Part shown: positions 17,401-28,615 of the stretch, piece after piece
How positions within the stretch are numbered: the first letter of the stretch is position 1
How the letters are laid out: each line of letters starts with the position of its first letter
Assembly: GCF_900110415.1 (NCBI RefSeq)
Contig: NZ_FODR01000001.1
Coordinates: 434,001 to 498,000, forward strand
DNA from: Mucilaginibacter sp. OK283
Lineage (GTDB): Bacteria > Bacteroidota > Bacteroidia > Sphingobacteriales > Sphingobacteriaceae
DNA length: 64,000 nucleotides
Direction: 5' to 3'
Notes under the pieces: model-generated
Told to the model about the DNA's origin: nothing
What the model saw: only the letters and a program-made list of their open reading frames with translations
The model's database searches: none
Position numbers and translations under genes: made by a program

Positions 17401-18489
17401 TTAATTAAAATCCCACCATACTTTGGTCCGTAGCGTATCACCTAACGTATAGGGCTCCCCGATACGCGGAACGTTCACCTCGACGCCCAGCTTTTCAGCA
17501 GCCGGCAGGAGTTTTTCTATAGGTTCGTTCCAGGGGTGATTGGCTTCGACAAATTTGCCCCAATGGATAGGTTGTATCAAACAAGCCTGCAGGTCAACAG
17601 CAGCCTGTGCGGTTTGCCCAAGTTGCAGGTGTGTCCATGGCCAATTCGGACTGTACTGTCCGCATTCCAGCAGCGCCAGATCAAATGGGCCGTATTGCTG
17701 GCCTATTTGTTTAAACAGCGGACCATAACCACTATCACCACTGTAAAACAGCCGGTACTGGTTTGCCTGTATCACATAAGATGCCCAAAGTGTTTTGTTT
17801 TCATTAGCGTAACTTCGGTTACTGCGGTGCTGCGCCGGGGTAGCGGTAATCCTCAGGCCACCAGGTAGCGTAACCGACTGGCTCCAATTCAGTTCGATGA
17901 TCTTTTTGGGATCAAATCCCCAGTACACCAAATCCGCACCTACTCCCATCGGCACTACTGCCATTTTAATATGGTTTCTCAATTTTTTCAGGGTACGATA
18001 ATCCAGGTGATCGTAGTGATCATGTGAAATGATCAGCACATCAATTGGCGGCATATCCTCTGCGTGATAATTCATAGTGCCTTGAAATGCCTTAATCAGC
18101 CCAGGCACCGGCCCGACATGGTTGCTAAAAATAGGATCGATGAGTATATTGCCCTGCCCGGTTTTGATGAGCAAGGAGGAATGCCCAAACCACACGATGG
18201 TTGGCGCCGGGGCGGCCAATGTATTCAAATTAGTTTTAACCCAGGGCAGCGCATGAGAGGGTCGGATGGTTTTAGGGCGGCTGTGTAAAAAAAGCCATTT
18301 ACTCTTTACCGTCGAGTCAGAACGTTCAGCCAAATTTTCGAAACTACCATTTTTGTAGTTAGACAATGCCTCTAACCGGCCAAGCTCCTCGCCATCCGGA
18401 TTTTTACCCATCGACTTTACCATACCACAACCTACAGCCGCTGTTAGCAACAGTGCTGCCATCCCTATCCTCAAACACCAGTATTTCAT
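17401..18489 (-). CDS. MBL-fold metallo-hydrolase lipoprotein (NAPE-PLD/UlaG-like)
   Basis: The protein is about 362 residues and belongs to the metallo-beta-lactamase superfamily. The metal motif HxHxDH is seen as ISHDHYDHLD, after IVWFGHSSLLIKTGQGNILI and DPIFSNHVGPVPG. Downstream conserved parts are GVGADLVYWGF, TPAQHRSNRS (third metal His), FYSGDSGYGPLF (bridging Asp) and IQPIHWGKF (last His). This order fits the NAPE-PLD-like branch of hydrolases, whose bacterial substrates are mostly unknown. The start at 18489 (MKYWCLRIGMAALLL) gives a clean lipoprotein signal with a Cys after TAAVG, and has AAAGG just upstream. An ATG at 18507 in the same frame would add six residues. It is likely anchored in the outer membrane or periplasm. 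Confidence 0.83.
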   Translation of the reverse strand: MKYWCLRIGMAALLLTAAVGCGMVKSMGKNPDGEELGRLEALSNYKNGSFENLAERSDSTVKSKWLFLHSRPKTIRPSHALPWVKTNLNTLAAPAPTIVWFGHSSLLIKTGQGNILIDPIFSNHVGPVPGLIKAFQGTMNYHAEDMPPIDVLIISHDHYDHLDYRTLKKLRNHIKMAVVPMGVGADLVYWGFDPKKIIELNWSQSVTLPGGLRITATPAQHRSNRSYANENKTLWASYVIQANQYRLFYSGDSGYGPLFKQIGQQYGPFDLALLECGQYSPNWPWTHLQLGQTAQAAVDLQACLIQPIHWGKFVEANHPWNEPIEKLLPAAEKLGVEVNVPRIGEPYTLGDTLRTKVWWDFN

Positions 18490-18730
18490 GCCTTTATAAA
18501 CACACATAACGCTTCATGTTCACTAATTATTTCATCCAGGGCAAAACAGGTAACGCCACCTTAGTAACTAAAAGGGAAAATCGAACCTTTGAATAATGGA
18601 GCGGCGATCTGCTTAGCTCATTTCAGACTCCTCGAATAGCAGGCTTCCTATTAAACAATACTTAGCATCAATTACAAAGGCCTCTGCAAAAAAGCTTTGA
18701 CAAAATTCCTTGAATTACCTAAAAAAAGAA

Positions 18731-19771
18731 TTACGCGATTGTTATCAGCGGTCCGTCACTTTTTTCTTTTAACCATCCAATAGGTTTTATTTGAACTCCG
18801 AGACCTGATAATTTAGCTTCAAATTCTTTTGTGTTGTCTTCCTCAACAGCTACCAGCAAACCGCCGCTTGTTTGAGGATCGGCCAAGATGTATTTCTGGT
18901 CTTCGGTCAGGGAGCCTATTTTACTTCCGTAGCTGTTCCAGTTACGTTGCGTGCCGCCGGGAAAGCATTTTTGTTCTAAATAGCCGGCTAACGATGGGAT
19001 TACCGGTACTTTGTCAAATTCGATAACAGCAGATAATCCGCTGCCTTCACACATTTCAGAAAGGTGACCCAATAAGCCAAAACCGGTAACGTCGGTCATG
19101 GCCTTGACATAGTCCATCTGTCCGAAAACTTCTCCCAGCTTATTCAAAGTGGTCATGCTTTTTAAAGCGATAGCTGCATCTTCCGGTAATAATACACCCC
19201 GCTTTTGGGCAGTTGATAAAATACCAACACCCAAAGCTTTGGTCAGGTAAAGCCAGCAGCCGGCAGTAGCTGTTGAGTTTTGTTTAAGCTGCGGGATATT
19301 AACCATACCATTAACCGCCAAACCGAATACAGGTTCGGGGCAATCGATACTATGGCCGCCTGCTAATGTAATGCCAGCTTCGGCGCAAATAGCCCTTGAG
19401 CCTTCTAAAACTTTTTGGGCCACCTCCGGCGGTAATTTGTCAATGGGCCATCCTAATATGGCAATGGCGAGCACAGGTTTACCGCCCATCGCATACACAT
19501 CGCTGATGGCATTAGCCGACGCGATGCGGCCAAAATCGTAAGCATCATCCACAATCGGCATAAAAAAATCGGTTGTGGAAATTAGCGCTGTACCGTTACC
19601 CAGATCAAGCACAGCGGCATCGTCGCGTTTGTCGTTACCTACCAATAGCTTTGCATCCGGGATTGGAGCTATTGGGCTATGCAAAATCTTGTCAAGAATA
19701 GCAGGGCTGATCTTGCAGCCGCAGCCTGCGCCGTGCGAATATTGGGTTAGTTTTATTGCTGTAGTTTCCAT
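18731..19771 (-). CDS. selD: Selenide, water dikinase
   Basis: This 346-residue enzyme makes selenophosphate from selenide and ATP. The N-terminal active-site segment reads HGAGCGCKISP, with Cys17, Cys19 and Lys20 at the positions known in E. coli SelD. The Gly-rich ATP-binding part follows (LLVGNDKRDDAAVLDLGNGT, then STTDFFMPIVDD, with the metal-binding aspartates). TDVTGFGLLGHL and LADPQTSGGLL are further family blocks. The ATG at 19771 overlaps the mnmH stop by one base (TAATG), so the two are coupled. With MnmH next to it, the selenophosphate is most likely used for selenouridine in tRNA. No selA or selB is visible in the window. Confidence 0.96.
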   Translation of the reverse strand: METTAIKLTQYSHGAGCGCKISPAILDKILHSPIAPIPDAKLLVGNDKRDDAAVLDLGNGTALISTTDFFMPIVDDAYDFGRIASANAISDVYAMGGKPVLAIAILGWPIDKLPPEVAQKVLEGSRAICAEAGITLAGGHSIDCPEPVFGLAVNGMVNIPQLKQNSTATAGCWLYLTKALGVGILSTAQKRGVLLPEDAAIALKSMTTLNKLGEVFGQMDYVKAMTDVTGFGLLGHLSEMCEGSGLSAVIEFDKVPVIPSLAGYLEQKCFPGGTQRNWNSYGSKIGSLTEDQKYILADPQTSGGLLVAVEEDNTKEFEAKLSGLGVQIKPIGWLKEKSDGPLITIA

Positions 19772-20823
19772 TAAGATGGGGTAACCTGTTCTGTTACAGG
19801 AACAGTATGAGTAAAAATCAGAATTTGTTGGGCATGAGTTGAAACGTCATTACCGGTGATTTCCAGTGAGAATACCAGGTTTGGATTACGTTTGGACAAT
19901 CCTGTACGGTAAGTTTTATCATAGTATACCAATACAATGCCGATAAAATCTTCCATGCGGTTTTCCTGTATGGCAATTATTGCATGCTTGGTTTGTTCCG
20001 GGCCGAGGCGTTTGCGGATACGTTCTGTGCATTCCATCAGGAAATCTTTATCCAAACCGCCATATTCAATAGCTAATGAAGCAATGCGTTGCTGTAAATC
20101 AACCCTGATGTCGATCATAGCCGCACTGCGCATCTGATACCAGAAAGGGTTAGGGACAGAGCGCTTGCCAATGGTAAGGCTTTCGTCTTCCACCCATATT
20201 TTATGCTGCCTATCTAAGTCTTTTAACTGGTGGGCCAGGTTGTTTTCAAACTGTTCCTGGGTTGGCTGAACCATTTTATTCATGGTGCCGTATGATGAAC
20301 CCTGGTGTTGTGCCAGATCTTCCAGATCGATGACCTGTTCGCCAATAGCTTTAAGGCTGTGAAGTATCTTTGTTTTTCCGGAACCAGTCATTCCGCCGAG
20401 TATCGAAAGCCGATATGATGCTTCAAACTGCTGATGTACCCAACCCCGGTATTTTTTATAGCCACCCTCAATAAGATATACGTCAAAACCGTACAGGTTA
20501 AGGGCCCAGGCCATGGCGCCGCTGCGCATACCACCCCGCCAGCAATGAACCCCGATTTTTTTATCCGGTGCTATTTCCAGTGCCTGTTTGATAAAGCCCG
20601 ACCATTTGGAGCCGGTAAGGTCAAACCCCAAAAGAATCGCTTCTTCCCGTCCAACCTGTTTATAGGTAGTACCCACTTTAACCCTTTCCTCATTACTAAA
20701 TAAAGGGAGGTTAAAAGCACCCGGAACATGCCCCTGTTCAAACTCAGCAGGGGTACGTACGTCAGCCAGAGGAACAGGTTCACTTAACTTTATAAAATCG
20801 TTTATGCTAATATTCCGGATCAT
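19771..20823 (-). CDS. mnmH: tRNA 2-selenouridine synthase
   Basis: This 350-residue enzyme (also SelU/YbbB) converts 2-thiouridine at tRNA position 34 to 2-selenouridine with selenophosphate. It has an N-terminal rhodanese domain with the catalytic Cys94 in GVHCWRGGMRSGAM, followed by a P-loop GGMTGSGKT (residues 143-151) in the C-terminal domain. EDESLTIGKRSVPNPFW is another typical block. I chose the ATG at 20823 because it gives the usual MIRNISINDF start; the frame extends to a TTG at 20859 but that extension is not expected. The gene is first in a two-gene selD operon and diverges from the thiamine riboswitch operon. Confidence 0.94.
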   Translation of the reverse strand: MIRNISINDFIKLSEPVPLADVRTPAEFEQGHVPGAFNLPLFSNEERVKVGTTYKQVGREEAILLGFDLTGSKWSGFIKQALEIAPDKKIGVHCWRGGMRSGAMAWALNLYGFDVYLIEGGYKKYRGWVHQQFEASYRLSILGGMTGSGKTKILHSLKAIGEQVIDLEDLAQHQGSSYGTMNKMVQPTQEQFENNLAHQLKDLDRQHKIWVEDESLTIGKRSVPNPFWYQMRSAAMIDIRVDLQQRIASLAIEYGGLDKDFLMECTERIRKRLGPEQTKHAIIAIQENRMEDFIGIVLVYYDKTYRTGLSKRNPNLVFSLEITGNDVSTHAQQILIFTHTVPVTEQVTPS

Positions 20824-21137
20824 GGGTAAAGAATGGGCTAAAGATACAGCACATTTCAAATTAAAACATGGCGTCGCGCAAACTAAGCGTAATTATCATT
20901 AGGATACTTCCGCGGATCCCCGTTACGACCAGAGCCCCTTTTTGATTTTGTTTAAGTAGTCCAGAGAACAGATTCTTTGAACACCTGTTGAAATTTCCGG
21001 AGGCCATTGAACCGATTTTAAATAGCTGATGAACAAAATCAATCAACATACCTCCATCATCAAATTAATAATGATATAAATCAGTAACAGAATAAAAAAG
21101 TAAATTAAATACCAAATACTTTATACCTTTACAAAAA
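20824..21137. other. Divergent promoter region of mnmH-selD and thi operon
   Basis: This 314-bp stretch separates divergently transcribed mnmH-selD and the TPP-riboswitch leader. It must contain both promoters. Only imperfect -7 boxes are visible, for example TACCTTTA at 21124-21131 just before the riboswitch on the plus strand and CAAATTAA (reverse sense) at 20857-20864 on the minus side. A 62-codon minus-strand ORF inside it has no recognisable features and is not called. Confidence 0.5.
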
Positions 21138-21208
21138 ACTTTAGGGGTGCCTTGCGCTGAGAAATACCCTTTGAACCTGATGCAGTTAGTACTGCCGAAG
21201 GGAAAAGT
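21138..21208 (+). promoter_or_regulatory. TPP riboswitch (THI element)
   Basis: The conserved TPP aptamer is present. P1 is ACTTT (21138-21142) pairing with AAAGT (21204-21208). It is followed by GGGGTGC, then GCTGAGAAATACCC, then TTGAACCTGATGCAG, and finally GAAGGGAA. CTGAGA and ACCTGATC/G-type boxes are the signature of the pyrimidine and pyrophosphate sensor helices. A short hairpin (CAACC, TTAA, GGTTG, 21213-21226) followed by TTT lies directly after the aptamer and may be part of the expression platform. The thiS start codon is 68 bp downstream. The riboswitch should lower expression of the whole thi operon when thiamine pyrophosphate is plentiful. Confidence 0.96.
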
Positions 21209-21276
21209 AGAGCAACCTTAAGGTTGTTTACCAATCCTCCAACGGGTCCATTCCTATCGTTTAAAATTTAAACAGG

Positions 21277-23380
<2,104 letters not shown>

Positions 23381-23384
23381 AAAC

Positions 23385-23984
23385 ATGGAATTAATTGTTA
23401 TTTCAAACCCGGCTGCGGTTGCCGATGAAAGTAGCCTCATCAACAAGCTGTTTATAGCGGGTTTGAAATACTTTCATTTGCGTAAACCCGAAAGCGACGT
23501 GCAAACCGTAAAAAAATTATTGAACGGGATAGCACCCCGTTTTTATGAACGGATTGCCCTGCACCAATTTCACGAAATAGCAGCTGATTACGGGATCAAA
23601 AGGCTGCATTATACCGAAAGGGCAAGGGAAGCATCAAACACAATACAATGGCAAAGTAAATTGGATGACGGATTTACGCTAAGCACTTCTGCTCATGATA
23701 TTTCGGGGCTTCCCGGTTTAACGCCTTTTGACTATGTTTTTTACGGGCCGGTGTTTGATAGCGTGTCCAAGCCCGGCTATCAAAGTAAGTTGGGCGCTGA
23801 TTTTAAACTGGATAAAACCAATATCAAATCCAAAGTAATTGCTTTGGGGGGAGTAAAGCTATCCAACTTAGCAAATGTTAAAGCGATGTGTTTTGATGGT
23901 GCGGCCGTTTTGGGTACGCTTTGGAATGAACCGGACGAAGCCTTAGAACGCTTTAAACAATTAAAAGAAAATCTACCAGCATAA
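23385..23984 (+). CDS. TenI-like protein (candidate thiazole tautomerase, ThiE paralogue)
   Basis: This 199-residue protein has the TIM-barrel layout of the ThiE/TenI family: LKYFHLRKPES near the N-terminus, FDYVFYGPVFDSVSKPGYQS in the phosphate-binding part and VIALGGV at the end. It lacks the ThiE pyrimidine-binding Asn-Asp and has HYTERA where ThiE has the GVHLG(x)(x)D block. It does carry a His in LSTSAHDISG, which aligns by eye with the catalytic His segment of TenI (SVHS). It is therefore better explained as a thiazole tautomerase than as a second thiamine phosphate synthase. The ATG at 23385 follows thiC by 4 bp; an upstream in-frame extension would overlap thiC and is not used. True thiE follows immediately. 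Confidence 0.8.
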   Translation: MELIVISNPAAVADESSLINKLFIAGLKYFHLRKPESDVQTVKKLLNGIAPRFYERIALHQFHEIAADYGIKRLHYTERAREASNTIQWQSKLDDGFTLSTSAHDISGLPGLTPFDYVFYGPVFDSVSKPGYQSKLGADFKLDKTNIKSKVIALGGVKLSNLANVKAMCFDGAAVLGTLWNEPDEALERFKQLKENLPA

Positions 23985-24647
23985 ATGAATACGAATGCAA
24001 TGATCGATAAACTACATTATATCTCCCAACAACCCGAAAACGGATCGCACCTGACCGCTATCGGGCAGGCATTAGAGGCCGGCTGCAAATGGGTGCAACT
24101 CCGGGTTAAAGATGAGCCCGCCGGGGTGATCCTGGAATATGCCATCGAAGCCAATAAATTATGCAGCCAGCATGGTGCGAAACTGATTGTTAACGACCAT
24201 CCGGAAATCGCGCTGAAAGCAGGAGCTTATGGTGTTCATTTGGGCTTGCAGGATATGTCTGTTGCGCAGGCCAGGCGTATCGTCGGTCAGCAAATGATCA
24301 TCGGCGGAACGGCTAATACCTTTCAGCATATCCGGCAAAGGGTGGCCGAAGGCGTTGATTATATCGGTTGCGGCCCTTACCGTTTCACAACAACTAAAGC
24401 AAAGCTTAGCCCCATTTTAGGTTTGGAGGGACTAAAGGATATCATGAAACAAATGCGTGCTGCAAATATGTCGGTGCCGATTATAGGCATTGGCGGTGTA
24501 TTACCCGAAGATATTGCTTCGCTTATGGATGCCGGGCTGTATGGTGTGGCCATATCCGGCGCTATTACCAGGGCGGCTGACCGTACAGCTATAGTCAAGT
24601 ATAGTTATCAGCGATTGAATACCCCGTCAATAAATGAACTTATTTAA
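23985..24647 (+). CDS. thiE: Thiamine phosphate synthase
   Basis: This 220-residue enzyme joins HMP diphosphate and thiazole phosphate. The usual ThiE elements are all present: CKWVQLRVKD (R-x-K), AKLIVNDHPEIAL (Asn-Asp), GVHLGLQDM, IIGGTANTF (in place of the more common GxSxH), DYIGCGPYRFTTTKAK and PIIGIGGV. Compared with the TenI-like neighbour, all substrate-binding positions are kept, so this is the working ThiE. It begins right after the stop of the upstream gene. A second in-frame ATG at 24000 is possible. Confidence 0.94.
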   Translation: MNTNAMIDKLHYISQQPENGSHLTAIGQALEAGCKWVQLRVKDEPAGVILEYAIEANKLCSQHGAKLIVNDHPEIALKAGAYGVHLGLQDMSVAQARRIVGQQMIIGGTANTFQHIRQRVAEGVDYIGCGPYRFTTTKAKLSPILGLEGLKDIMKQMRAANMSVPIIGIGGVLPEDIASLMDAGLYGVAISGAITRAADRTAIVKYSYQRLNTPSINELI

Positions 24648-24658
24648 TCTAAAAGATC

Positions 24659-25426
24659 ATGTTAAAAATAGCCGATAAAATCTTTAACTCCCGTTTGTTT
24701 ACTGGTACCGGTAAGTTTAGTTCCTCCATTTTGATGGAAGATGCCCTGCTTGCTTCTGGCTCAGAACTCGTAACGGTTGCCTTAAAACGCGTTGATATCA
24801 AAAACAATGATCAGGATGATCTGCTGATCCGCCTCAAATACCCGCATATTAATCTTTTACCCAATACATCGGGAGTGCGTAATGCCAGGGAAGCCGTTTT
24901 TGCTGCTCAACTGGCAAGAGAGGCATTGGAAACCAACTGGATCAAACTGGAAATCCATCCCGATCCTAAATATCTGATGCCCGATCCCATTGAAACCTTA
25001 AAAGCAACTGAAGAACTGGCTAAATTGGGATTTATTGTTTTACCATATATTCATGCCGACCCGGTGCTATGCAAGCGATTGGAAGATGCTGGTACCTCGG
25101 CAGTAATGCCCTTAGGCTCGCCAATAGGCAGCAATAAAGGCCTGAAAACGATAGATTTCTTAGAGATCATCATTAGCCAGAGCAATGTGCCCGTAATTGT
25201 GGATGCGGGTATCGGCTCACCATCCGATGCAGCCTGGGCGATGGAAATAGGTGCCGATGCCGTATTGGTGAATACAGCCATAGCAGTATCAGGCAATCCC
25301 GTACAAATGGCAGAAGCATTTAAAATGGCTGTAATTGCCGGCCGCATGGCGTATGAAGCCAAATTGGCACTGCCTTTACCTTACGCTGCTGGAAGCAGCC
25401 CACTAACTTCGTTTTTAGATGAATAG
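24659..25426 (+). CDS. thiG: Thiazole synthase
   Basis: This 255-residue TIM-barrel enzyme builds the thiazole phosphate ring from deoxyxylulose phosphate, dehydroglycine and ThiS thiocarboxylate. The N-terminus reads [12 protein letters not shown]. The Schiff-base lysine is expected as Lys96 in [32 protein letters not shown] and [12 protein letters not shown] are the phosphate-binding blocks. The gene overlaps thiH by 8 bp, matching the need for equal amounts of the ThiG-ThiH complex. Confidence 0.97.
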   Translation: MLKIADKIFNSRLFTGTGKFSSSILMEDALLASGSELVTVALKRVDIKNNDQDDLLIRLKYPHINLLPNTSGVRNAREAVFAAQLAREALETNWIKLEIHPDPKYLMPDPIETLKATEELAKLGFIVLPYIHADPVLCKRLEDAGTSAVMPLGSPIGSNKGLKTIDFLEIIISQSNVPVIVDAGIGSPSDAAWAMEIGADAVLVNTAIAVSGNPVQMAEAFKMAVIAGRMAYEAKLALPLPYAAGSSPLTSFLDE

Positions 25427-26534
25427 CTTTAAAGATATTTTCGAAACCTACAACTGGGACGAAACCAAAGCCAGTATCTACGCTAAAACAAGTGCTGATG
25501 TAGAGTGGGCCTTATCTGTTGAAAACAGGACCCTGGAAGATTTTAAAGCCCTGGTATCTCCTGCGGCGGCGCCCTACCTGGAGCAAATGGCCGCTATCAG
25601 CCAGCAATTAACGCTGAAGCGTTTTGGTAAAGTAATACAAATGTACCTGCCGCTTTACCTTTCAAACGAGTGCAAAAATATTTGTACCTACTGTGGTTTC
25701 AGCTATGATAATAAGGTAAAGCGCAAAACACTTTCGCCGATGGAGATTATGCAGGAAGTTGGCATTATTAAGGCCATGGGTTATGACCATGTGCTGTTGG
25801 TTACAGGGGAAGATAATGAAAACGTACATGTAGACTATTTTAAAAAGGTACTCGACCTGATCCGCCCACATTTCTCTCATATATCAATGGAGGTTCAACC
25901 ACTCGACCTGGGAGACTATCAACAGTTAACTCCTTATGGACTAAACACGGTGCTGGTTTACCAGGAGACCTATCACCGCGAAGACTATAGAAAACATCAC
26001 CCAAAAGGCAAAAAATCGAATTTTGATTACCGGTTGGAAACGCCCGATCGCCTGGGCCAGGCCAATATCCATAAAATGGGATTGGGTGTATTGATAGGCC
26101 TGGAAGACTGGCGCACCGACTGCTTTTTTACGGCACTACACCTCAATTATCTGGAGAAAAAATACTGGCAAACCAAATATAGCCTCTCTTTCCCTCGTTT
26201 GAGGCCTTTTAGCGGCGGCTTAGAACCCAAAGTAGAAATGAGCGACCGCGAACTGGTGCAACTGATATGTGCCTACCGGATATTTAATAGCGAGGTGGAA
26301 CTATCGATGTCTACACGGGAGTCAGAAAACTTTCGCAACCATGTCATCAAGTTAGGTATTACCAACATTAGTGCGGGGTCAAAAACCAATCCCGGAGGGT
26401 ACGCGGTTGAACCTGAATCGCTGGAACAGTTTGAGATCAGCGACGAACGCAGTCCGGAGCAAATTGCCCGGGTCATCAGATCGCAAGGTTACGAACCGGT
26501 TTGGAAAGATTGGGATAACAGTTTAGCGCAATAA
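25419..26534 (+). CDS. thiH: 2-iminoacetate synthase ThiH (radical SAM)
   Basis: This 371-residue radical-SAM enzyme cleaves tyrosine to give dehydroglycine for thiazole synthesis. The cluster motif CxxxCxxC is at Cys85, Cys89 and Cys92 ([12 protein letters not shown]). Later blocks include [40 protein letters not shown] and [11 protein letters not shown], all typical of ThiH. Presence of ThiH and absence of the glycine oxidase ThiO in the operon point to the tyrosine-dependent, oxygen-sensitive route. The start overlaps thiG by 8 bp, and thiF follows 2 bp after the stop. Confidence 0.97.
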   Translation: MNSFKDIFETYNWDETKASIYAKTSADVEWALSVENRTLEDFKALVSPAAAPYLEQMAAISQQLTLKRFGKVIQMYLPLYLSNECKNICTYCGFSYDNKVKRKTLSPMEIMQEVGIIKAMGYDHVLLVTGEDNENVHVDYFKKVLDLIRPHFSHISMEVQPLDLGDYQQLTPYGLNTVLVYQETYHREDYRKHHPKGKKSNFDYRLETPDRLGQANIHKMGLGVLIGLEDWRTDCFFTALHLNYLEKKYWQTKYSLSFPRLRPFSGGLEPKVEMSDRELVQLICAYRIFNSEVELSMSTRESENFRNHVIKLGITNISAGSKTNPGGYAVEPESLEQFEISDERSPEQIARVIRSQGYEPVWKDWDNSLAQ

Positions 26535-26536
26535 GT

Positions 26537-27577
26537 ATGTTAAAAGGCGAAGAACTTAAACGGTACAGCAGGCAGATCATTTTACCTGAAATAGGAATAA
26601 CCGGGCAGGAAAAACTAAAGACCGCTAAAGTGCTGATTATAGGTGCCGGCGGCTTGGGCTGCCCCGTGTTGCAATACCTGGCTGCTGCTGGCGTTGGCGA
26701 AATAGGCATTGTAGATGACGACACCGTAGATATCAGCAACCTGCACCGGCAAATCTTATATGGCGTGAACGATGTTGGCGGTCTAAAGGCGGTGCTTGCT
26801 AAAGAAAAGCTCGGATTACTCAATCCGCATACTTTTATTACGGCTTACCCGGTACGCTTTACACCGGGCAACGCAGAAGATATTTGCAGGGGGTACGACC
26901 TGGTGATCGACGGCTCGGATAATTTCGGGACACGTTATTTGGTGAATGATACCTGCGTGGCCTTAAACAAGCCGCTGGTATTTGGCTCTATATTTAAGTT
27001 TGAGGGCCATGTATCTGTGTTCAATTATCAGGATGGACCTGATTACAGGGATGTTTTTCCCGAAGCGCCACCAGCCGACGAAGTGCCCAATTGTGCCGAC
27101 ATAGGTGTATTGGGTGTTTTACCAGGCATCATAGGCACCTATATGGCTACCGAAGCTATCAAGATTATTTGCGGTATAGGCAAAACACTGTCGGGTAAAT
27201 TAATGACCATTAATGCGCTTGATAACTCAACCAATATTTTTAAAATCAGGAAACAACAAAAACAAGTTCACACTAAAAACACCGCCACGGCGGCTATGTA
27301 CCACGAACTAACGATGAACGAGTTGACAAGGTTGTTAACCGAATGCCCCGACGATATCCAGCTAATTGATGTGCGCGAAACCTGGGAGTTTGAAGACTAT
27401 AATATCGGTGGTATCAACATTCCTTTACATGAATTGAAAGATCGTGCCGAACAATTGCCATTGGATAAAAAATTGATATTCTGTTGTCAGACCGGACAGC
27501 GGAGTAAAATGGCCATGCAATTATTAAAGCCTTTGTACAAAGGTGAAATGTATAGTTTAAAAAACGGGGTGATTTAA
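26537..27577 (+). CDS. thiF: ThiF/MoeB-type adenylyltransferase with C-terminal rhodanese domain
   Basis: This 346-residue fusion activates the C-terminus of ThiS and probably supplies sulfur to it. Residues 1-245 are an E1-like domain with RYSRQIILPEIG, the nucleotide loop VLIIGAGGLGCPVLQYL, DDDTVDISNLHRQIL and DGSDNFGTRYLVND. A Cys precedes ADIGVLGVLPGI, as in ThiF and MoeB. The Zn-binding CxxC pairs of classic MoeB are not evident. Residues ~265-345 are a rhodanese domain with the active-site loop FCCQTGQRSKMAM. The fusion probably replaces a separate ThiI-like sulfur donor. Position in the operon makes ThiF more likely than MoeB. Confidence 0.9.
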   Translation: MLKGEELKRYSRQIILPEIGITGQEKLKTAKVLIIGAGGLGCPVLQYLAAAGVGEIGIVDDDTVDISNLHRQILYGVNDVGGLKAVLAKEKLGLLNPHTFITAYPVRFTPGNAEDICRGYDLVIDGSDNFGTRYLVNDTCVALNKPLVFGSIFKFEGHVSVFNYQDGPDYRDVFPEAPPADEVPNCADIGVLGVLPGIIGTYMATEAIKIICGIGKTLSGKLMTINALDNSTNIFKIRKQQKQVHTKNTATAAMYHELTMNELTRLLTECPDDIQLIDVRETWEFEDYNIGGINIPLHELKDRAEQLPLDKKLIFCCQTGQRSKMAMQLLKPLYKGEMYSLKNGVI

Positions 27578-27578
27578 T

Positions 27579-28412
27579 ATGATCAAATATAAATACCCGG
27601 TAGTACTCAGCATAGCTGGATCAGACAGTGGGGGCGGAGCAGGCATACAAGCCGATTTAAAAACCATAAGTGCCCTGGGGTGTTTTGGAACCACGGCCAT
27701 AACCGCGCTTACCGTACAAAATACCTTAGGAGTTAGCGGTATTCACCCTATACCGGTTGATTTTGTTAAGGCACAAATTAAAGCGGTGATGGATGATCTT
27801 AAACCATCTGCTATTAAGATAGGGATGCTGCACAGTGCCGAATTGGCTATTGGCATTGCCGAAGCCTTAAGTGATTATCCAAATGTCCCGGTTATTTTTG
27901 ACCCGGTTATGGTAGCTACCAGTGGCGACCTTTTGATAGCCAACAATATTGTAGAAACTTTAAAACAATACTTGTTTCCGATAGCCAAATTAATTACCCC
28001 CAATTTAGATGAAGCGGCTATCCTTACCGGAATGGAGATCAAAACCACCGGCGATATGAAAGAGGCGGCAGTGCAAATCATGCGATATGGGTGTAATGCT
28101 GTACTGATCAAAGGAGGACATCTGAAGGGGCCTGATCTGTTTGATGTTTACTTGGATAAAGCTGATAATGAATGTGTTTTCAAGTCAACAGCCGTTGATA
28201 CAGTTAATACACATGGAACAGGATGCAGCCTGTCATCTGCAATTGCATCTTTTATCGCATTAGGTAATGATCTGGGTATTTCAATATCGAACAGTAAAAA
28301 ATATATTCAGCAAGCAATAGAGCAGGGCAAGGATGTTAAAACGGGAGAGGGTCAGGGGCCGTTGAACCACTTTTTTCATCCCCAAAAATTAGTTAAACAT
28401 TTAATGGAGTGA
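27579..28412 (+). CDS. thiD: Hydroxymethylpyrimidine/phosphomethylpyrimidine kinase
   Basis: This 277-residue ribokinase-like enzyme phosphorylates HMP and HMP phosphate to the diphosphate used by ThiE. Family motifs are VLSIAGSDSGGGAGIQADLK at the N-terminus, GCFGTTAITALTVQNT, IKIGML, FDPVMVATSGD, TPNLDEAAILTG, VLIKGGHL and the anion hole/catalytic Asp region NTHGTGCSLSSAIAS. It is the last gene of the riboswitch operon, starting 1 bp after thiF. Confidence 0.97.
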   Translation: MIKYKYPVVLSIAGSDSGGGAGIQADLKTISALGCFGTTAITALTVQNTLGVSGIHPIPVDFVKAQIKAVMDDLKPSAIKIGMLHSAELAIGIAEALSDYPNVPVIFDPVMVATSGDLLIANNIVETLKQYLFPIAKLITPNLDEAAILTGMEIKTTGDMKEAAVQIMRYGCNAVLIKGGHLKGPDLFDVYLDKADNECVFKSTAVDTVNTHGTGCSLSSAIASFIALGNDLGISISNSKKYIQQAIEQGKDVKTGEGQGPLNHFFHPQKLVKHLME

Positions 28413-28478
28413 AACCGCCTGGCGGTTAAGCCCCCGGGTGGAATTTGTTCCATAGGCTTCCCAATGGGACGGTTTCAG

Positions 28479-28583
28479 TTACCGGTAATACAAACGCTCT
28501 TTGCGCAAAAAGGTCACCTTTTGAGTTAAGCTCTCCATGCCCGAATTACCTTGTTCTATCCATTTCTCCACAATATTATGTGC
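28479..28583 (-). pseudogene. Possible C-terminal gene remnant
   Basis: Between thiD and the fucosidase gene, the minus strand has a 34-codon open stretch flanked by stops. It reads NIVEKWIEQGNSGMESLTQK and ends VTFLRKERLYYR. It looks like the tail of a real protein by composition, but it has no usable start and I cannot name the family. On the plus strand the same gap contains the complementary pair TGAAACCG (28410-28417) and CGGTTTCA (28470-28477), which could form a long stem after thiD. Confidence 0.3.
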
Positions 28584-28615
28584 TTAGTTAAGTCCGGGAT
28601 AATAGCTATTACTCC

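Noticed and set aside
20861..21049. 62-codon minus-strand ORF upstream of mnmH
   Set aside because: It lies in the divergent promoter region, has no recognisable motif and ends just before the mnmH leader; probably a chance ORF.
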